Assembly: GCA_021815925.1 (NCBI GenBank)
Contig: JAKAZL010000001.1
Location: 1 to 64,000, forward strand
Reading direction: 5' to 3'
DNA from: Pseudomonadota bacterium
GTDB lineage: Bacteria > Pseudomonadota > Gammaproteobacteria > Steroidobacterales > Steroidobacteraceae
Length of the DNA stretch: 64,000 nt
In this document: positions 6,219 to 16,091 of the stretch, one piece after another
Layout: each line of letters begins with the position of its first letter
Position numbering within the stretch: position 1 is the first letter of the stretch
The notes under the pieces: model-generated
Database searches by the model: none
What the model saw: the letters and a program-made list of their open reading frames with translations, nothing else
Told to the model about the DNA's origin: nothing
Position numbers and translations under genes: made by a program

Positions 6219-6473
6219 GAGTCTGGCTCCTATCGCTGAGCCTGCATCCGCGCTCAACGCCACCACGCAGCATGCGCGCTCCGCGGCATGAGCACAAATC
6301 GCCGCGAATCCCGGGCTGAGGCGAAAGTTCGGCAGCCTGATCCCAACTCCTGTAGTCTACACGTTGGCTCGTACCGTCTCGGTTTGTCTGCCTTGGCGCC
6401 ATGAATCGCCATCCGGCGCTCCATCCGGCCAATGTCTGCCACTCTCGCAAAGCTCCGCGAACCAGGAGGTAGG

Positions 6474-6794
6474 ATGTGTCTGCCGCTCTATGCCGATTCC
6501 CTTCCTAAGTGCTCTGCAGTGACGAAACTACACGTCGGAAATCTCCTTTTCACGGCGACCGATGAGGCCGTGCACGCTCTGTTCTCCCCTCATGGCACGG
6601 TCGAAAAGGTCTCGCTCATCACAGACCGCGACACCGGGCGCCCGCGCGGCTTCGTGAAAATGTTATACGCCAACGCCGGCCGCGCCATCGAGGCGCTGAA
6701 TGGCGCCGCCTACGATGGTCGATCTCTCAAGGTGAGCGAGGCCCAGGGCCGAGAAGGATCCGGTGGGGGCAGCGGCGGCTCGCGTCGATACTGA
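6474..6794 (+). CDS. Single-RRM RNA-binding protein
   Basis: A 106-residue protein with one RNA recognition motif. RNP2 is KLHVGNLLF and RNP1 is RPRGFVKML, with the linker SPHGTVEKVSLITDRDTGR between them; a Gly/Ser-rich tail ends GGGSGGSRRY. Bacterial proteins of this plan bind RNA and are often cold-induced. The ATG at 6474 is preceded by AGGAGG at 4 bp. Known family members start at the MTKL-like residues, so a GTG at 6519 is an alternative, but it lacks a Shine-Dalgarno. Confidence 0.85.
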   Translation: MCLPLYADSLPKCSAVTKLHVGNLLFTATDEAVHALFSPHGTVEKVSLITDRDTGRPRGFVKMLYANAGRAIEALNGAAYDGRSLKVSEAQGREGSGGGSGGSRRY

Positions 6795-6927
6795 CGCACG
6801 CTGTCGAGCGAAGGCACTCCCGGCCGCCATGGGCGAGAATGGCGTGCCGCCCGTGATTTGTCGAGAGGCCCAAACTATGGCTTGGCGCAGCACCGGACGC
6901 TACCGTCCCTCTGAAGAGATCCTGGTC

Positions 6928-7164
6928 ATGACCTGCGACGTCTGCGAGCGTGATATCGGCTTTGAAGACGGGCGACGTCCCAACGATCACTTTCGTGTGA
7001 GTCGTCATCCGAACCCAGGCGCTATCGACGATCAGGAGCCGGCTGTGATCATCTGTTCCCGTGAGTGCCTGCGCGCATTTGCCTCCAACGCCCTAGGTCC
7101 GGACCGCACGTCCTCTCCGCAGGGCCGGGGTGGCTCGGCCGGCAAGCCAAGCAAGGGCAGGTGA
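6928..7164 (+). CDS. Small Cys-pair hypothetical protein
   Basis: A 78-residue protein starting MTCDVCERDIGFEDG and later showing AVIICSRECLRAF. The two CxxC/CxxxC pairs suggest a zinc knuckle. The tail is Gly/Lys/Ser-rich. An upstream in-frame ATG at 6877 with GAGAGG nearby is an alternative start. Function unknown. Confidence 0.5.
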   Translation: MTCDVCERDIGFEDGRRPNDHFRVSRHPNPGAIDDQEPAVIICSRECLRAFASNALGPDRTSSPQGRGGSAGKPSKGR

Positions 7165-7244
7165 GAGTTGCGTTGCAAGAGGCCGGCCGAAATCACGTCC
7201 GGTTCGACTTCGATGATTCGACAAATGCTTCAGCGGATATACCC

Positions 7245-7700
7245 ATGAGCGAGTATGAGTTCACGGTTTCCCTGCGGATTCGTCACCCAACAGTCGATCC
7301 CGCCACCATTACCGCGGCGCTCGGCATCCGGCCGCAACACACATGGCAAGCGGGGCATCCGCGCCGCGACTCTTCGGGCATGGAGCTGGGCGGCACACAT
7401 CATGACAGCTACTGGATGGGAAGGTTGATGGATGAGCCGCAGCTCTCATCCGAAAGTGTTTCGGTAGAAGGGGTGATTCTGAGATCCCTTACAAACTTGC
7501 GACGCGCACATTCCTTCCTTGCGCAGATCAGCGCGGAGGGCGGCGTCGCAGAGCTGCACGTGAGCCTCTATGCGCGCAACAACTTCCGGATTGAACTCCC
7601 GTCGGACTCCCTGACGATACTTGCTCGGTTGCACCTGGCTATCGTTCTCGATGTTCATTCTCATTCGCCACTTGAGGCGCCCGTGTCGATGGCTCATTGA
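7245..7700 (+). CDS. DUF4279-type protein
   Basis: A 151-residue protein starting MSEYEFTVSLRIRHPTVDPATITAALGIRP, followed by W-x-AGHPRRD and later HVSLYARNNFRIEL. This is the DUF4279 layout, with a beta strand, an ATIT-LGI helix and a second ferredoxin-like half. No biochemical role is established. It heads a three-gene plus-strand group ending at 8447. Confidence 0.7.
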   Translation: MSEYEFTVSLRIRHPTVDPATITAALGIRPQHTWQAGHPRRDSSGMELGGTHHDSYWMGRLMDEPQLSSESVSVEGVILRSLTNLRRAHSFLAQISAEGGVAELHVSLYARNNFRIELPSDSLTILARLHLAIVLDVHSHSPLEAPVSMAH

Positions 7701-7701
7701 C

Positions 7702-8082
7702 ATGGGCGCCGCTCAAACAGCAGAAAATTACATCAGCATGGTTGAAGCCAGAATTACCTCTGCGCAAGCCAGCGTCGCCGATTCCGTTGCGCTCGTGAGG
7801 CTCCTTGACGCAGTGCCAGATGCCGGTGAGATCTCCCTGGAGTTGTCCAAACCGTACTTTACACGGCGCTGGGCGCATTCCGGCCGGCAAAGCTACTGCA
7901 TCGAGAGTGACGGCACGACTGCCGTGTGTCATACGCTAACCGGAATCGAACTTGAAGCGGTGATTGCACTCTGGCTCAGCTTCGACGACTACCGTCGGCG
8001 ACCAGGCCTTACGCTGTCAGCGCGCTTGCTCGGCAGGATCATTGAGACGGAGCTGGGCCTGACAGTAGAGTGCGACGAATGA
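7702..8082 (+). CDS. Hypothetical protein, middle gene of DUF4279 group
   Basis: A 126-residue protein beginning MGAAQTAENYISMVEARITSA. It starts 1 bp after the DUF4279 gene stop and its own stop overlaps the next start (ATGA). The close packing supports a real gene in one operon. No domain is recognised. Confidence 0.55.
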   Translation: MGAAQTAENYISMVEARITSAQASVADSVALVRLLDAVPDAGEISLELSKPYFTRRWAHSGRQSYCIESDGTTAVCHTLTGIELEAVIALWLSFDDYRRRPGLTLSARLLGRIIETELGLTVECDE

Positions 8083-8447
8083 TCACGCTTACCTTTCGGC
8101 CGCTGAGCAGCGAGTCGATGATTCTAGTCCGGGGTGCGTATTTCAGGATCTGTGTCGATAGGACGCTGCGCGGGCCCGACAACGCGGTCACGGCGAGATA
8201 CACCGATGGGCTCTGGGAGCTCGGCCGGAAGCAGCATACGATGCTCGAGTGTTCCGCGGCGGTATATTTGCGCGTGATGACTTCGGACGGCCGGCGTGAG
8301 TGCATCGGGCCTTACGAGTGCCTCAAGGTGGCCGGTGGCGCAATTTTTTCAAACGGCGCCTATCTCGGTGCGCATACGCCCGGGAGTTTGCATGTTCACC
8401 CGGAGACGGATGTCTGGAGCGAGATCTCGCTCCTTTCCGACATATGA
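8079..8447 (+). CDS. Hypothetical protein, last gene of DUF4279 group
   Basis: A 122-residue, beta-rich protein (MITLTFRPLSSESMILVRGAYFRI...). It overlaps the preceding gene by 4 bp. GGAIFSNGAYLGAHTPGSLHVHPE resembles a compact beta-sandwich, but no family is recognised. Confidence 0.55.
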   Translation: MITLTFRPLSSESMILVRGAYFRICVDRTLRGPDNAVTARYTDGLWELGRKQHTMLECSAAVYLRVMTSDGRRECIGPYECLKVAGGAIFSNGAYLGAHTPGSLHVHPETDVWSEISLLSDI

Positions 8448-9626
8448 GCCACGACTGGAATGTGCGCGGGGCCATCGCCGATGGGATATGGTCTCCTGAG
8501 CGATCAGCGCGTGTTTGCGCTGCGAGCCTTCACCGCAAGTAATCATTGTCGCGGAGCACACGGTCAAAGTCAGTTGCGGTCAGGGCGCCATTGCACAGAT
8601 CCCTGCGAAGAGATAAAGGATCGGACGGCTGGGACCGCGCGATTGTTCTGCCCAAGTCGGGTTGCATCGTGGATGGAGTCAATGACGGCGCTCGTCGCGC
8701 GCCGAAACTGGTCGTCGAGCGGCCCGCTCAGGCACTCGCGGCGCGGCGATCAGATGGCCGCGCGGGCCTGTGCAGGCCTGTTCGAAGCGTCAAGAGTCGA
8801 TGCGGTTGGAGTGTTGAGCGGAGTGCGAAGTTACCTGTCGCCATCTGCGCTCTGAAATTGCGAGACGGTTGCCTGGCGGAGGCCCCTGGAATTACTCCAT
8901 CACGAGTTGCGTGAAGGCGTTCTGGCGCCTCTGGCGTCGAAGCGGGGCGACAGGCGAGTCCATTCAGCTGCGGCTAAGTCGCGTACGTGACACAACCGAG
9001 AGCGTACTGAGATCAAATATACGCACTCGTGTAGTGCGGGCGTCGATGCTGCAGCCGGACCGGCGCAAGCGCCGCGACTCTTCTGGTCGGCGGCTTGCTG
9101 ACTGCGGCGCACATTGTATTCGTCCTGACGGTGAGGCCCTAAACTCGAAAATCCAAGACGCGCAGCAGAGCGAACGTAGGGCTCTATGTCACGCTGTCCC
9201 AGCGGTGACGGCATCGGGCGGGTCGATGGTCGCTCCGCGCAACGTTTCCTTGATCTGTTGGGCATCCATTTGCAGGTTGCAATGAGGGCGGTAAGTGCGT
9301 CGGGGGGCGATGTGCCGGGGTATTCTGTGAGTGATTGCGTGCTGCAATTTCCCGAGCGACGCCCCTCCCGGTGCGGGTGATTTGAGCGAGCAGACCGGAG
9401 GTGCGGAGTGTGGCATCTGGGGCACTCGCCATTGTCTCAAAGAGCATGGTCTCAAGTTTGCTGTGATTCCTCGGGATAGTGCTCGAGCAACTCCCGCTTC
9501 CAAGACACTCCCGAACCACATACGCGTGCACGCCTTGAGCGCATGACGGTAACGATCGATCGGGTGCAATGGCGCACGCCGATGCGCATGGCGGCATCAC
9601 CATGGAACGCTTCGGTGGGGGTGCGC
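8448..9626. other. Gene-poor stretch
   Basis: About 1.2 kb. All ORFs here are short, Arg/Ser-rich, mutually overlapping and without motifs or ribosome sites. I see no RNA gene or repeat. It may be decayed DNA next to the IS remnant. Confidence 0.6.
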
Positions 9627-9775
9627 ATTCCACGCGATCATGAACACGGCATCTACGTGATGGTGAACGGCGATTCCACGGAAGGTGAACAGCGTTCCAG
9701 GCGATCGTGAACCATTTGGCGGTCCGCGTGGCGAGGTGTTCACGATCGTGGAAAGGCGTTCACCGTCGTGGCGAG
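9627..9775 (+). repeat. IS21-type multiple terminal repeats
   Basis: Several imperfect copies of a roughly 20-bp unit of the form TTCCACG-GATCGTGAACA, in both orientations (GATCATGAACA, GATCGTGAACC, GTTCACGATCGTGGAA, GTTCACCGTCGTGG). Reiterated ends of this kind are known at IS21-family termini. They precede the istA fragment. Confidence 0.6.
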
Positions 9776-9851
9776 GGGAGCCGGCGGCTGGGGATTGATC
9801 GGAAGGGCGACCGCGGAGCCTTGGGACTCTTTGTCCTGGGGAGCGGGGTCG

Positions 9852-10100
9852 ATGCCGAACGAGACGGTGTCCATGTTGAACTTGAGGCAGCTGATCGCGC
9901 TGTAAGCGAGCAACGTGAGCGTGCGGGCCATGGGACGTGCGCTGGGGCTGTCAGTCGGGGCGGTCTCGAAGTATTGGCGGGCGGTGCGCGCGGCGGGGGT
10001 CTCGCCTGAGGAGGTCGAGAAGCTGCCCGAGACGGATCTCGAGCGGCGGGTGTTCGGGCGGACCCCGGTGAGCAAGCCGCCGCGGCGGCGCCAAGCGGCC
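9852..10100 (+). pseudogene. Truncated istA (IS21-family transposase) remnant
   Basis: Reading from ATG 9852 gives the IstA N-terminus: MPNETVSMLNLRQLIAL, then a stop (TAA at 9889-9891), then ASNVSVRAMGRALGLSVGAVSKYW and the rest of an IS21 helix-turn-helix region up to ETDLERRVFG. After about 10,080 the reading frame loses similarity. So it has at least one nonsense codon and lacks the DDE catalytic part and istB. It cannot be active. Confidence 0.75.
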
Positions 10101-10109
10101 CGGGCGCGA

Positions 10110-10278
10110 TCACGACGCCCCAGCCGCCTTCTGCCTTCAGCGCCTTATGGGCGATATCCGCATCGGAGTATCGGTAGTCCATGCCCGTGCAGTGGGGCAC
10201 CTAGTAGAAGCGATTGCGTGTGGTGACTGGTCCGATCCGGACCGGTTCGAACAGGATGTCGTAGCGGGAGTCGCGCAT
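10110..10278 (-). pseudogene. 5' fragment of an NADH:flavin oxidoreductase gene
   Basis: From the minus-strand ATG at 10278 the frame reads MRDSRYDILFEPVRIGPVTTRNRFY, then a TAG where the family has Gln, then VPHCTGMDYRY and HKALKAEGGWGVV. This is the start of Old-Yellow-Enzyme-type oxidoreductases (2,4-dienoyl-CoA reductase/trimethylamine dehydrogenase-like). Similarity stops near 10,110, next to the istA remnant. The gene is broken by both truncation and a nonsense codon. Confidence 0.7.
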
Positions 10279-11264
10279 TTCGTATACACCGTGGTGGGTC
10301 ACAAGGTCAGGCTGCGACCTGCACTGCGGACCGCCTGCTCTTAGAAGGTACGTTTTTTCCGTCGCCGGAGGCGTCGGTCGGAAAGGTTCTGCCCTGCAGA
10401 CTCTCCGACGTCGCATTGGCAAGCAATCGGTAGATTACCGCGTGTACTGTCACAAAGCTGCGCGATGCCTGAGTTGGGCGCTGGGGCATTGGCGATTGGA
10501 TTGCCACTACGGCCATGGCCTGGCGGGTCTTGCGACTACACGATGAATTCAAGGTGCCAGCCAAGCCTGCGATAAGGCAGATTATGCGAGTCGTCACCCA
10601 CACCCGCCGGCGCGTGCCACCGCAGACGGCTTGCCTCAGTGGGCGACCGACGTCCTGGCCGCACAGGCGCATTGTCGCGCACGGATTGTGCAGGTGATCG
10701 ATATCATGGAGTCACGCGGCGCTTCGGTGAACGAAACATCGCACGGACCTGGCGACACACACGGCTGCTTCGACCACGGTGGAGGCAGCCTCGGTGTGTT
10801 CGTAAGGGCGTCGCGGGGCGGTTGCCGTCATCGATTCCGGCATGCGGGCGGCCCGCTGGTCCGAAAAGGTGTACTAGCGGTCCCAGAGAGAATGCCATTG
10901 CACATAGTCTCCCGGTAAATCGGACTCACCGTGGTGCGTGCGGTCGCGTGCGACTGATCCAGGGTTGCGCCCGACAGTGTGGTCTGCGGCCTTAATATTG
11001 ACTCTTAGCATGATCCCTGTGGGTGTGCTCAGCACGGCGTGACGCCGATTGCCCAGCCCTGCACAAATTAAATCCGATTTCCCCGACGACGGTGCCTGAG
11101 GTGGCGCACTGGTGCCAAGCCCCTCTAGGTGCTGTCTGTCGAAACGGCCGCTGCAGGGACGCTGTTCAAGTGCAGCGGACATGCAAGTTTTCGGAACAAG
11201 GGCTGCTGCGTATCAAATGAGGTCGTTCGTACGTGAGGGTCCGGGGGCTCGTCATGAACAAGCG
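10279..11264. other. Gene-poor stretch
   Basis: About 1 kb with only short, overlapping, motif-free ORFs. Nothing I can support. Confidence 0.55.
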
Positions 11265-11990
11265 TCAGTCGCTTTCACCGCGCAGGACTGCTTCCGACCT
11301 GCGGAGGTCTTCGGCGATGCGAAAGCACACCATTTGCTGGTCACGCGGATGATCGAATTGGCCGATCCATTCTGCAGTCCATCCGCTGACACTGGCAATG
11401 TACGTCAGGTCCTCTCTGCGGTAGTGATATGGATCACGATCACCATAGGTTGTGATGCCGCCTGGTTGATGGAGTGCTGGTTTCCACGTCGGCAGTTTAG
11501 GGTTCAAGGCAAATACGGTTGCAAAGAAGATGCCGCCAGGAGCCATGCTTGGGGCCAGGCGCTCAAGGCAGATACGAATGGAGTTGAGTGTCAGATGAGT
11601 GAATACTGAGAGCGCCAACGCAAAATCGAAAGGCTTTTCGAATGGTGAAAAGTCGAAGTCCGCGGTGGCGTGAAAGTTGTTGCGAGGAACGCGGCTGTCG
11701 AGCCCCGCGGGCTTGAATTCGAGTTCGTAGCCGGCATCAATCAGCGATTGGTTCAGGTCGATTCCGTAGTAATTTCCATGATCAAGGTAACGGGCGAATT
11801 GAACGCCGCCGCGAAGGCTGCCGCAGCCTACATCGATTAGCCGATGGTGGGGCAATAGGCCATGCGCTACGAGAAACTCAAACTGAAGTCCCCCAATTTC
11901 ATCCCACATGCCGCCGATCACGTCTCGATGTTGTCCGCTCTTTACCTGGTGTTCCACCAAGTTCTGGTCGTAATACGAATTCTCTGGCAT
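11265..11990 (-). CDS. Class I SAM-dependent methyltransferase
   Basis: A 241-residue protein. Motif I is LIDVGCGSLRGGVQFARYL (about residues 50-68), followed by YYGIDLNQSLI (the acidic ribose-binding residue) and DFALALSVFTHLTL (motif for post-beta4). The N-terminus MPENSYYDQNLVEHQVKSG and the RDPYHYRREDL segment near the end are usual for generic class I methyltransferases. The substrate is not readable. It stands alone, flanked by gene-poor DNA; AAAGG precedes the ATG. Confidence 0.8.
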   Translation of the reverse strand: MPENSYYDQNLVEHQVKSGQHRDVIGGMWDEIGGLQFEFLVAHGLLPHHRLIDVGCGSLRGGVQFARYLDHGNYYGIDLNQSLIDAGYELEFKPAGLDSRVPRNNFHATADFDFSPFEKPFDFALALSVFTHLTLNSIRICLERLAPSMAPGGIFFATVFALNPKLPTWKPALHQPGGITTYGDRDPYHYRREDLTYIASVSGWTAEWIGQFDHPRDQQMVCFRIAEDLRRSEAVLRGESD

Positions 11991-13489
11991 GTGCTTTTGC
12001 CTTTACGAAGTAGGTGGGTGCATGGAGCGGGAGCTTGGGGCGGCGATTGACTTGGTAGTGTATTCGGCTCGGGTTGTAGTCAGATCTGCGAGGGTAGATC
12101 ATCGGGCTGCCGCACGGCAACCCATGCTTGCAATCAACTCGGCATTGTTTGCGCTCCGAGCGGTTGCCGGGCGCTGCGTCGCATTACAGAGCCGTCCACG
12201 GTGTGGTGCATTGGAGAGATGTTCGGCTAAATTCATGGCATGAGCGGCACTGCTGTTGCGGGAGCGCACCCGGGAGTGACCATCGTGTCGGGGCGGCCGG
12301 ATCGACGGTCAGGAGGATGGGCGGCACCACGGAGATGCTGGGATCACAGATGCGGCAGGCTGAAACGGCTTCCGACCGCTGAGTGGCTGATGAGCAGGGA
12401 ACGCTATGTGCGGAACCGGGCGGGACACGAAGCGCCCGTTCATCCGCGTGGATATCGTTCCTCGGTCTTTGGATCGCCTCTGATCGAAAATCGAGGGACT
12501 CGCCCGGCAGAGCGATACGCGCTGAACGTTGAATGAGGGATCGTGAGCAGTGAGGCGAGGATGTGCAAGGACCGGAATGACTGCCTGGCAGAGTCCTTGG
12601 GTGAGAGCCCGTGTGGCTGCCGGCGGCGGTATGCCTGATGCTAGAACTAACCCGGGCGGCGGAGGATGAGGTTCAAGGCAGGCGACCGGGATCATTCCTG
12701 GCCGATCGAAGTCCCTGACGGCTCAGCATCGTGGAGGGTCGGATGACGCCGGTTCCGGCCAAGGCCTGTCTCGACGCTCTGCGCCCGCGCACAGCCGGCG
12801 GAGGGGCGCTCGAGGAGTCCCCTATGCGCGGTAGACGGGAGTCCTTAGCTGGATCTGGATCTCGCGTGTGCCGCCATGGGGTGTTTGCCGCCAAAGCGCA
12901 GGCTCGCCTGGGGATCCCGCTGCCTTGTCCGATGAGAGCGAGTTCACGGGTCGATGCGCCGACCGGACACCGGCGTCGCCAATTCCCGGGCCAGCGGGCG
13001 CGCGCACTTGGCCTGCCAAAGCGCTGATCGGGCGCTTACCTCGGCAACTCCGGGTCCTGCCCGGGAGGCACCTGAGTCTCGTGCGACGTCCTCGAGCGCA
13101 CGCTCTGGCTGCGCTCCGATCGCCCGCGGTCGTGCGCTGGCCGGCAAAGCTCGCATCCATCGGTCCGTCGACCGGCGTCTCAGGAAGAATAGAAAAATCC
13201 GGGACTTAAGAACGGGAATGGGCACCCCCGGGCATTCGCATCCGCTGCGTTCCCTGTCGCCGGCTCTGACGCCCTTCCGCGACGTCCGATCGGGCCGTCG
13301 CCGAGGGCCTCATTTTTTTTCCAGACCGAGCGCCGCCAGCCATTGCCAACGAGAACGGGCGGCCGTAGCCTTTGGCTCGCCTTTTACATCGGGCCGCCTT
13401 TGCCTGGCGGCGGCTGCCGAATCGTCACAGGCGAAACCCGTTCAATCGATCGCTCAGATGCAAGCCATCCTGAGCGCGCCCAGGTATGT
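11991..13489. other. Gene-poor stretch
   Basis: About 1.5 kb without a convincing gene. ORFs are GC-driven (Arg/Ala/Pro-rich), overlap on both strands and lack ribosome sites. I looked for group II intron ends, tRNA-like folds and CRISPR spacing and found none. Confidence 0.55.
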
Positions 13490-14857
13490 ATGAGCGATAA
13501 GCTGAAATCCAACTCACTCTCGTTCTTCGAGTCGCTGATCATGGGTGTGGCTGGAAGCGCGCCCGGTTTCTCAATCGCGGTCGCAATCTCCGGCCTGCTC
13601 GCGACGGCCGGCTTTGTCTCGCCGAACGCCGTGCTCATTTTTGCGTTGCCCATGCTTGGCATCGCGCTCGCATACAAGGGCCTCAATCAAAAGTTCGCCA
13701 ACGCCGGCGCCGCATACGAATGGACCAAGATCGGCTTTGGAAAGCCGTTCGGATATTTCTCCGGCTGGGCTCTTTTGATTGCAACGATGGTCTTCATGGT
13801 CGCCGGCAGCGTGCCTCTGGGCACCGCGACGATCGATCTCATCAATCCGGCTCTCGCCGATCATGTGCTGCTCACGACGAGCATTGGCGCCTTCTGGTTC
13901 GTCGGGATCGGACTGGTACTGATTGCCGGAATCGAGATCACCAGCAAGGTCCAGATCGTCATGAGCTCGATCGAGCTGCTGATCCTGTTCTCGATCTCGG
14001 TTGCCGCATTCGTGCGCACGGCAACGGGGCACGCGGTCAATCCGTTTTCCTGGGCGTGGTTCGGATTCCATTACTCGCGAGGGACCTTCGCATCCTCAGC
14101 GCTGATCGTAGTGTTCCTCTACTGGGGCTGGGACGTCACCGCAAACCTCTCCGAGGAAACCCGCAACGATCGTCCGAACGCCGCCGGTAACGGCGGATTC
14201 CTCAGCGTATTCGTGACGATCGCGTCGTTCGCCGCGTTCACGGCGGCGACGCTGATGCTGTTCTCGCTGCGCGATGCATCCGGGTTTTCCGACAATCTGA
14301 TCTTTCGCGTCGCCGCCGCCGCCGGCCTCGGCAAGGCCGGGGGCTATGCTGCCGCGCTCGCAATGATCCTCTCGGGCGTCGCTACGCTCGAGACGAGCAT
14401 GCTGCAGTTCTCACGGACCCTGTTCGCGATGGGGCGGGATCGGGCTCTGCCGGGTTACTTCGGCCACGTCCATGCGCGCACCGTGACGCCTGTGCGCACC
14501 ATGTACCTGTTGCTGGCGGTTGGCCTGGCGATGATCTTCGCCTCCAGCTTCATGCCGTCCATTGCCTCAATTCTCGCCGACTCCGTCAATGCGATCGCAG
14601 TCCAGGTTTCCTACTACTACGGGCTCGCCGGACTCGTTTGCGCTTGGCTGTACCGCGATAGCCATCGGGAGTCTCCCGTGATATTTCTGCAGTATGCGGC
14701 CGCACCCGCTCTGAGCGCGATCGCGCTTATGACCCTCGGGGTCTACGCCATCTCGACGTTCGACACGACCAGCCGGATCGTGGGCATAGGCGGCTTGATT
14801 GGCGGCGTCCTGTTCTTCCGTCCCAACGGCTATCGGCGCGCCGCCGCGCCGGCTTGA
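13490..14857 (+). CDS. APC-family amino-acid permease
   Basis: A 455-residue integral membrane protein with about 12 hydrophobic segments. The start MSDKLKSNSLSFFESLIMGVAGSAPGF carries the GVAGSAP-type TM1 unwound substrate-binding motif, and WDVTANLSEETRNDRP between TM6 and TM7 matches the D-E-E-T signature of APC transporters. It should be a proton- or exchange-coupled amino acid/amine importer; the substrate is unknown. The track ORF begins 49 codons earlier, but homology starts at 13490. No operon partner. Confidence 0.85.
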   Translation: MSDKLKSNSLSFFESLIMGVAGSAPGFSIAVAISGLLATAGFVSPNAVLIFALPMLGIALAYKGLNQKFANAGAAYEWTKIGFGKPFGYFSGWALLIATMVFMVAGSVPLGTATIDLINPALADHVLLTTSIGAFWFVGIGLVLIAGIEITSKVQIVMSSIELLILFSISVAAFVRTATGHAVNPFSWAWFGFHYSRGTFASSALIVVFLYWGWDVTANLSEETRNDRPNAAGNGGFLSVFVTIASFAAFTAATLMLFSLRDASGFSDNLIFRVAAAAGLGKAGGYAAALAMILSGVATLETSMLQFSRTLFAMGRDRALPGYFGHVHARTVTPVRTMYLLLAVGLAMIFASSFMPSIASILADSVNAIAVQVSYYYGLAGLVCAWLYRDSHRESPVIFLQYAAAPALSAIALMTLGVYAISTFDTTSRIVGIGGLIGGVLFFRPNGYRRAAAPA

Positions 14858-14993
14858 CGGTGCTCCCGCCCACTCCAGCTTAGTCTGAGCCGCGGATGCG
14901 GCGTACGCGCGACGGATGATCGTACTCAACCCGTCGGTGTGACGTCGCTTGCGCCGGGGCGCGCAAATCGTCCAAACACTGCTGGGGCGCCAC

Positions 14994-16091
14994 TCAGGCG
15001 CGCTGCTGATATTCGGCCACGGAAATAATGCGTTGTGCGTGTCTGTCCCAGAGAATGCACCGCAGCGCACCGAGAACCTCGTGCAGCCTCAGGCGTCTCA
15101 CGCGCGCAAATAGGTGCTCATATTGCTTGTGGCACTCGGCCAGCCGGTAGCTCGGAATGCTGGCAGACAGATGATGGATGTGATGATAGCCGATATTCAC
15201 GGTGCACCAATTCAGCCAACGAGGCAGTACGAGAAAGCTGGTGCCCTCGATAGCGCCGGTGTCGTGGTCCCAGCGCGCGGTGTCGCTGGCGTAGGAATCC
15301 TTGAAATTGTGCTGCACCGTGAACAGCACGATGCCGGCCCCACCGGCGATGGATACGGTGAGAACATAGATCGAGAAGAACATGGCGGCTCCGCACACGG
15401 CGCACATTGCGGCCCACGTGCTCAGCAAGACGATGTTGTTCCAGAGCATGTGCCGGTATTCCCTCGACGATTTCCAATACCGTGTCCGATAGCTGGCAGC
15501 ATGTGTCCGCAATGAAACGCCAGGCTGAGAGATCTTCCGCCGCACCACGTGAAGTGCTAGGCCGACACTTCCCTTCAGCCAGGTGAGGCGTGGGTTGAAG
15601 ATCAGATATACGAAACCCGCCAGCGGCGCGGCGAGCACGCTGCACTTGAGCCGGTAGGCGCGCTGCTGAGCGCCGGAAAGCGCTGCGTATTCATCGATCG
15701 TCAGTGTCGAATATGGCCCGCGGTATTTTTCCCAGTTGCCGTTGTGCGCGTGGTGATAATTATGATGCTGCGACCAGACGTACTGGGGCATTCCGGAAAT
15801 GACACCAAGGAGGAAGCCGATGGAGCGATTGAGCCGGCAACTGCGAAACAGGCTGCCGTGGCCGCATTCGTGCATCAAGCCGAATACACGTACCGTCAAA
15901 AGGATGATGAGCAGCACCGGGGGTACCGCAAGCCACGCCGACACATCGGCGAGTCGGACGGCAGCCCACCACAGAAGCGCGAGTGGGACCAGCGTGATCA
16001 GAATCTCTGTCATTCCCTTGATGTCTTCGGACTTGGCATATTGGCCAATCATGGCGCACTTCTGGCGCTTCAGGCATTCGGTCGAATCCAC
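14994..16091 (-). CDS. Membrane fatty acid desaturase
   Basis: A 365-residue protein with hydrophobic segments and the three His boxes of di-iron desaturases: HECGHGS, HHNYHHAH and HHIHH near the C-terminus (GYHHIHHLSASIPSYRL). It would insert a double bond into acyl chains at the membrane (FADS/DesA type). Two in-frame ATGs follow the first; MTEILITLVPL at residue 27 is another possible start. It stands alone between the permease and a 1.6-kb gene-poor region. Confidence 0.88.
   Translation of the reverse strand: MDSTECLKRQKCAMIGQYAKSEDIKGMTEILITLVPLALLWWAAVRLADVSAWLAVPPVLLIILLTVRVFGLMHECGHGSLFRSCRLNRSIGFLLGVISGMPQYVWSQHHNYHHAHNGNWEKYRGPYSTLTIDEYAALSGAQQRAYRLKCSVLAAPLAGFVYLIFNPRLTWLKGSVGLALHVVRRKISQPGVSLRTHAASYRTRYWKSSREYRHMLWNNIVLLSTWAAMCAVCGAAMFFSIYVLTVSIAGGAGIVLFTVQHNFKDSYASDTARWDHDTGAIEGTSFLVLPRWLNWCTVNIGYHHIHHLSASIPSYRLAECHKQYEHLFARVRRLRLHEVLGALRCILWDRHAQRIISVAEYQQRA

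Noticed and set aside
13343-13489. N-terminal extension of the permease ORF
   Set aside because: The extra 49 residues have no permease similarity, and the family's N-terminus begins at the internal ATG 13490.
12309-13493. Overlapping ORFs in the gene-poor tract, considered as a group II intron or degraded transposase
   Set aside because: No intron 5' end, domain V hairpin, reverse transcriptase motif or transposase motif could be found in any frame.
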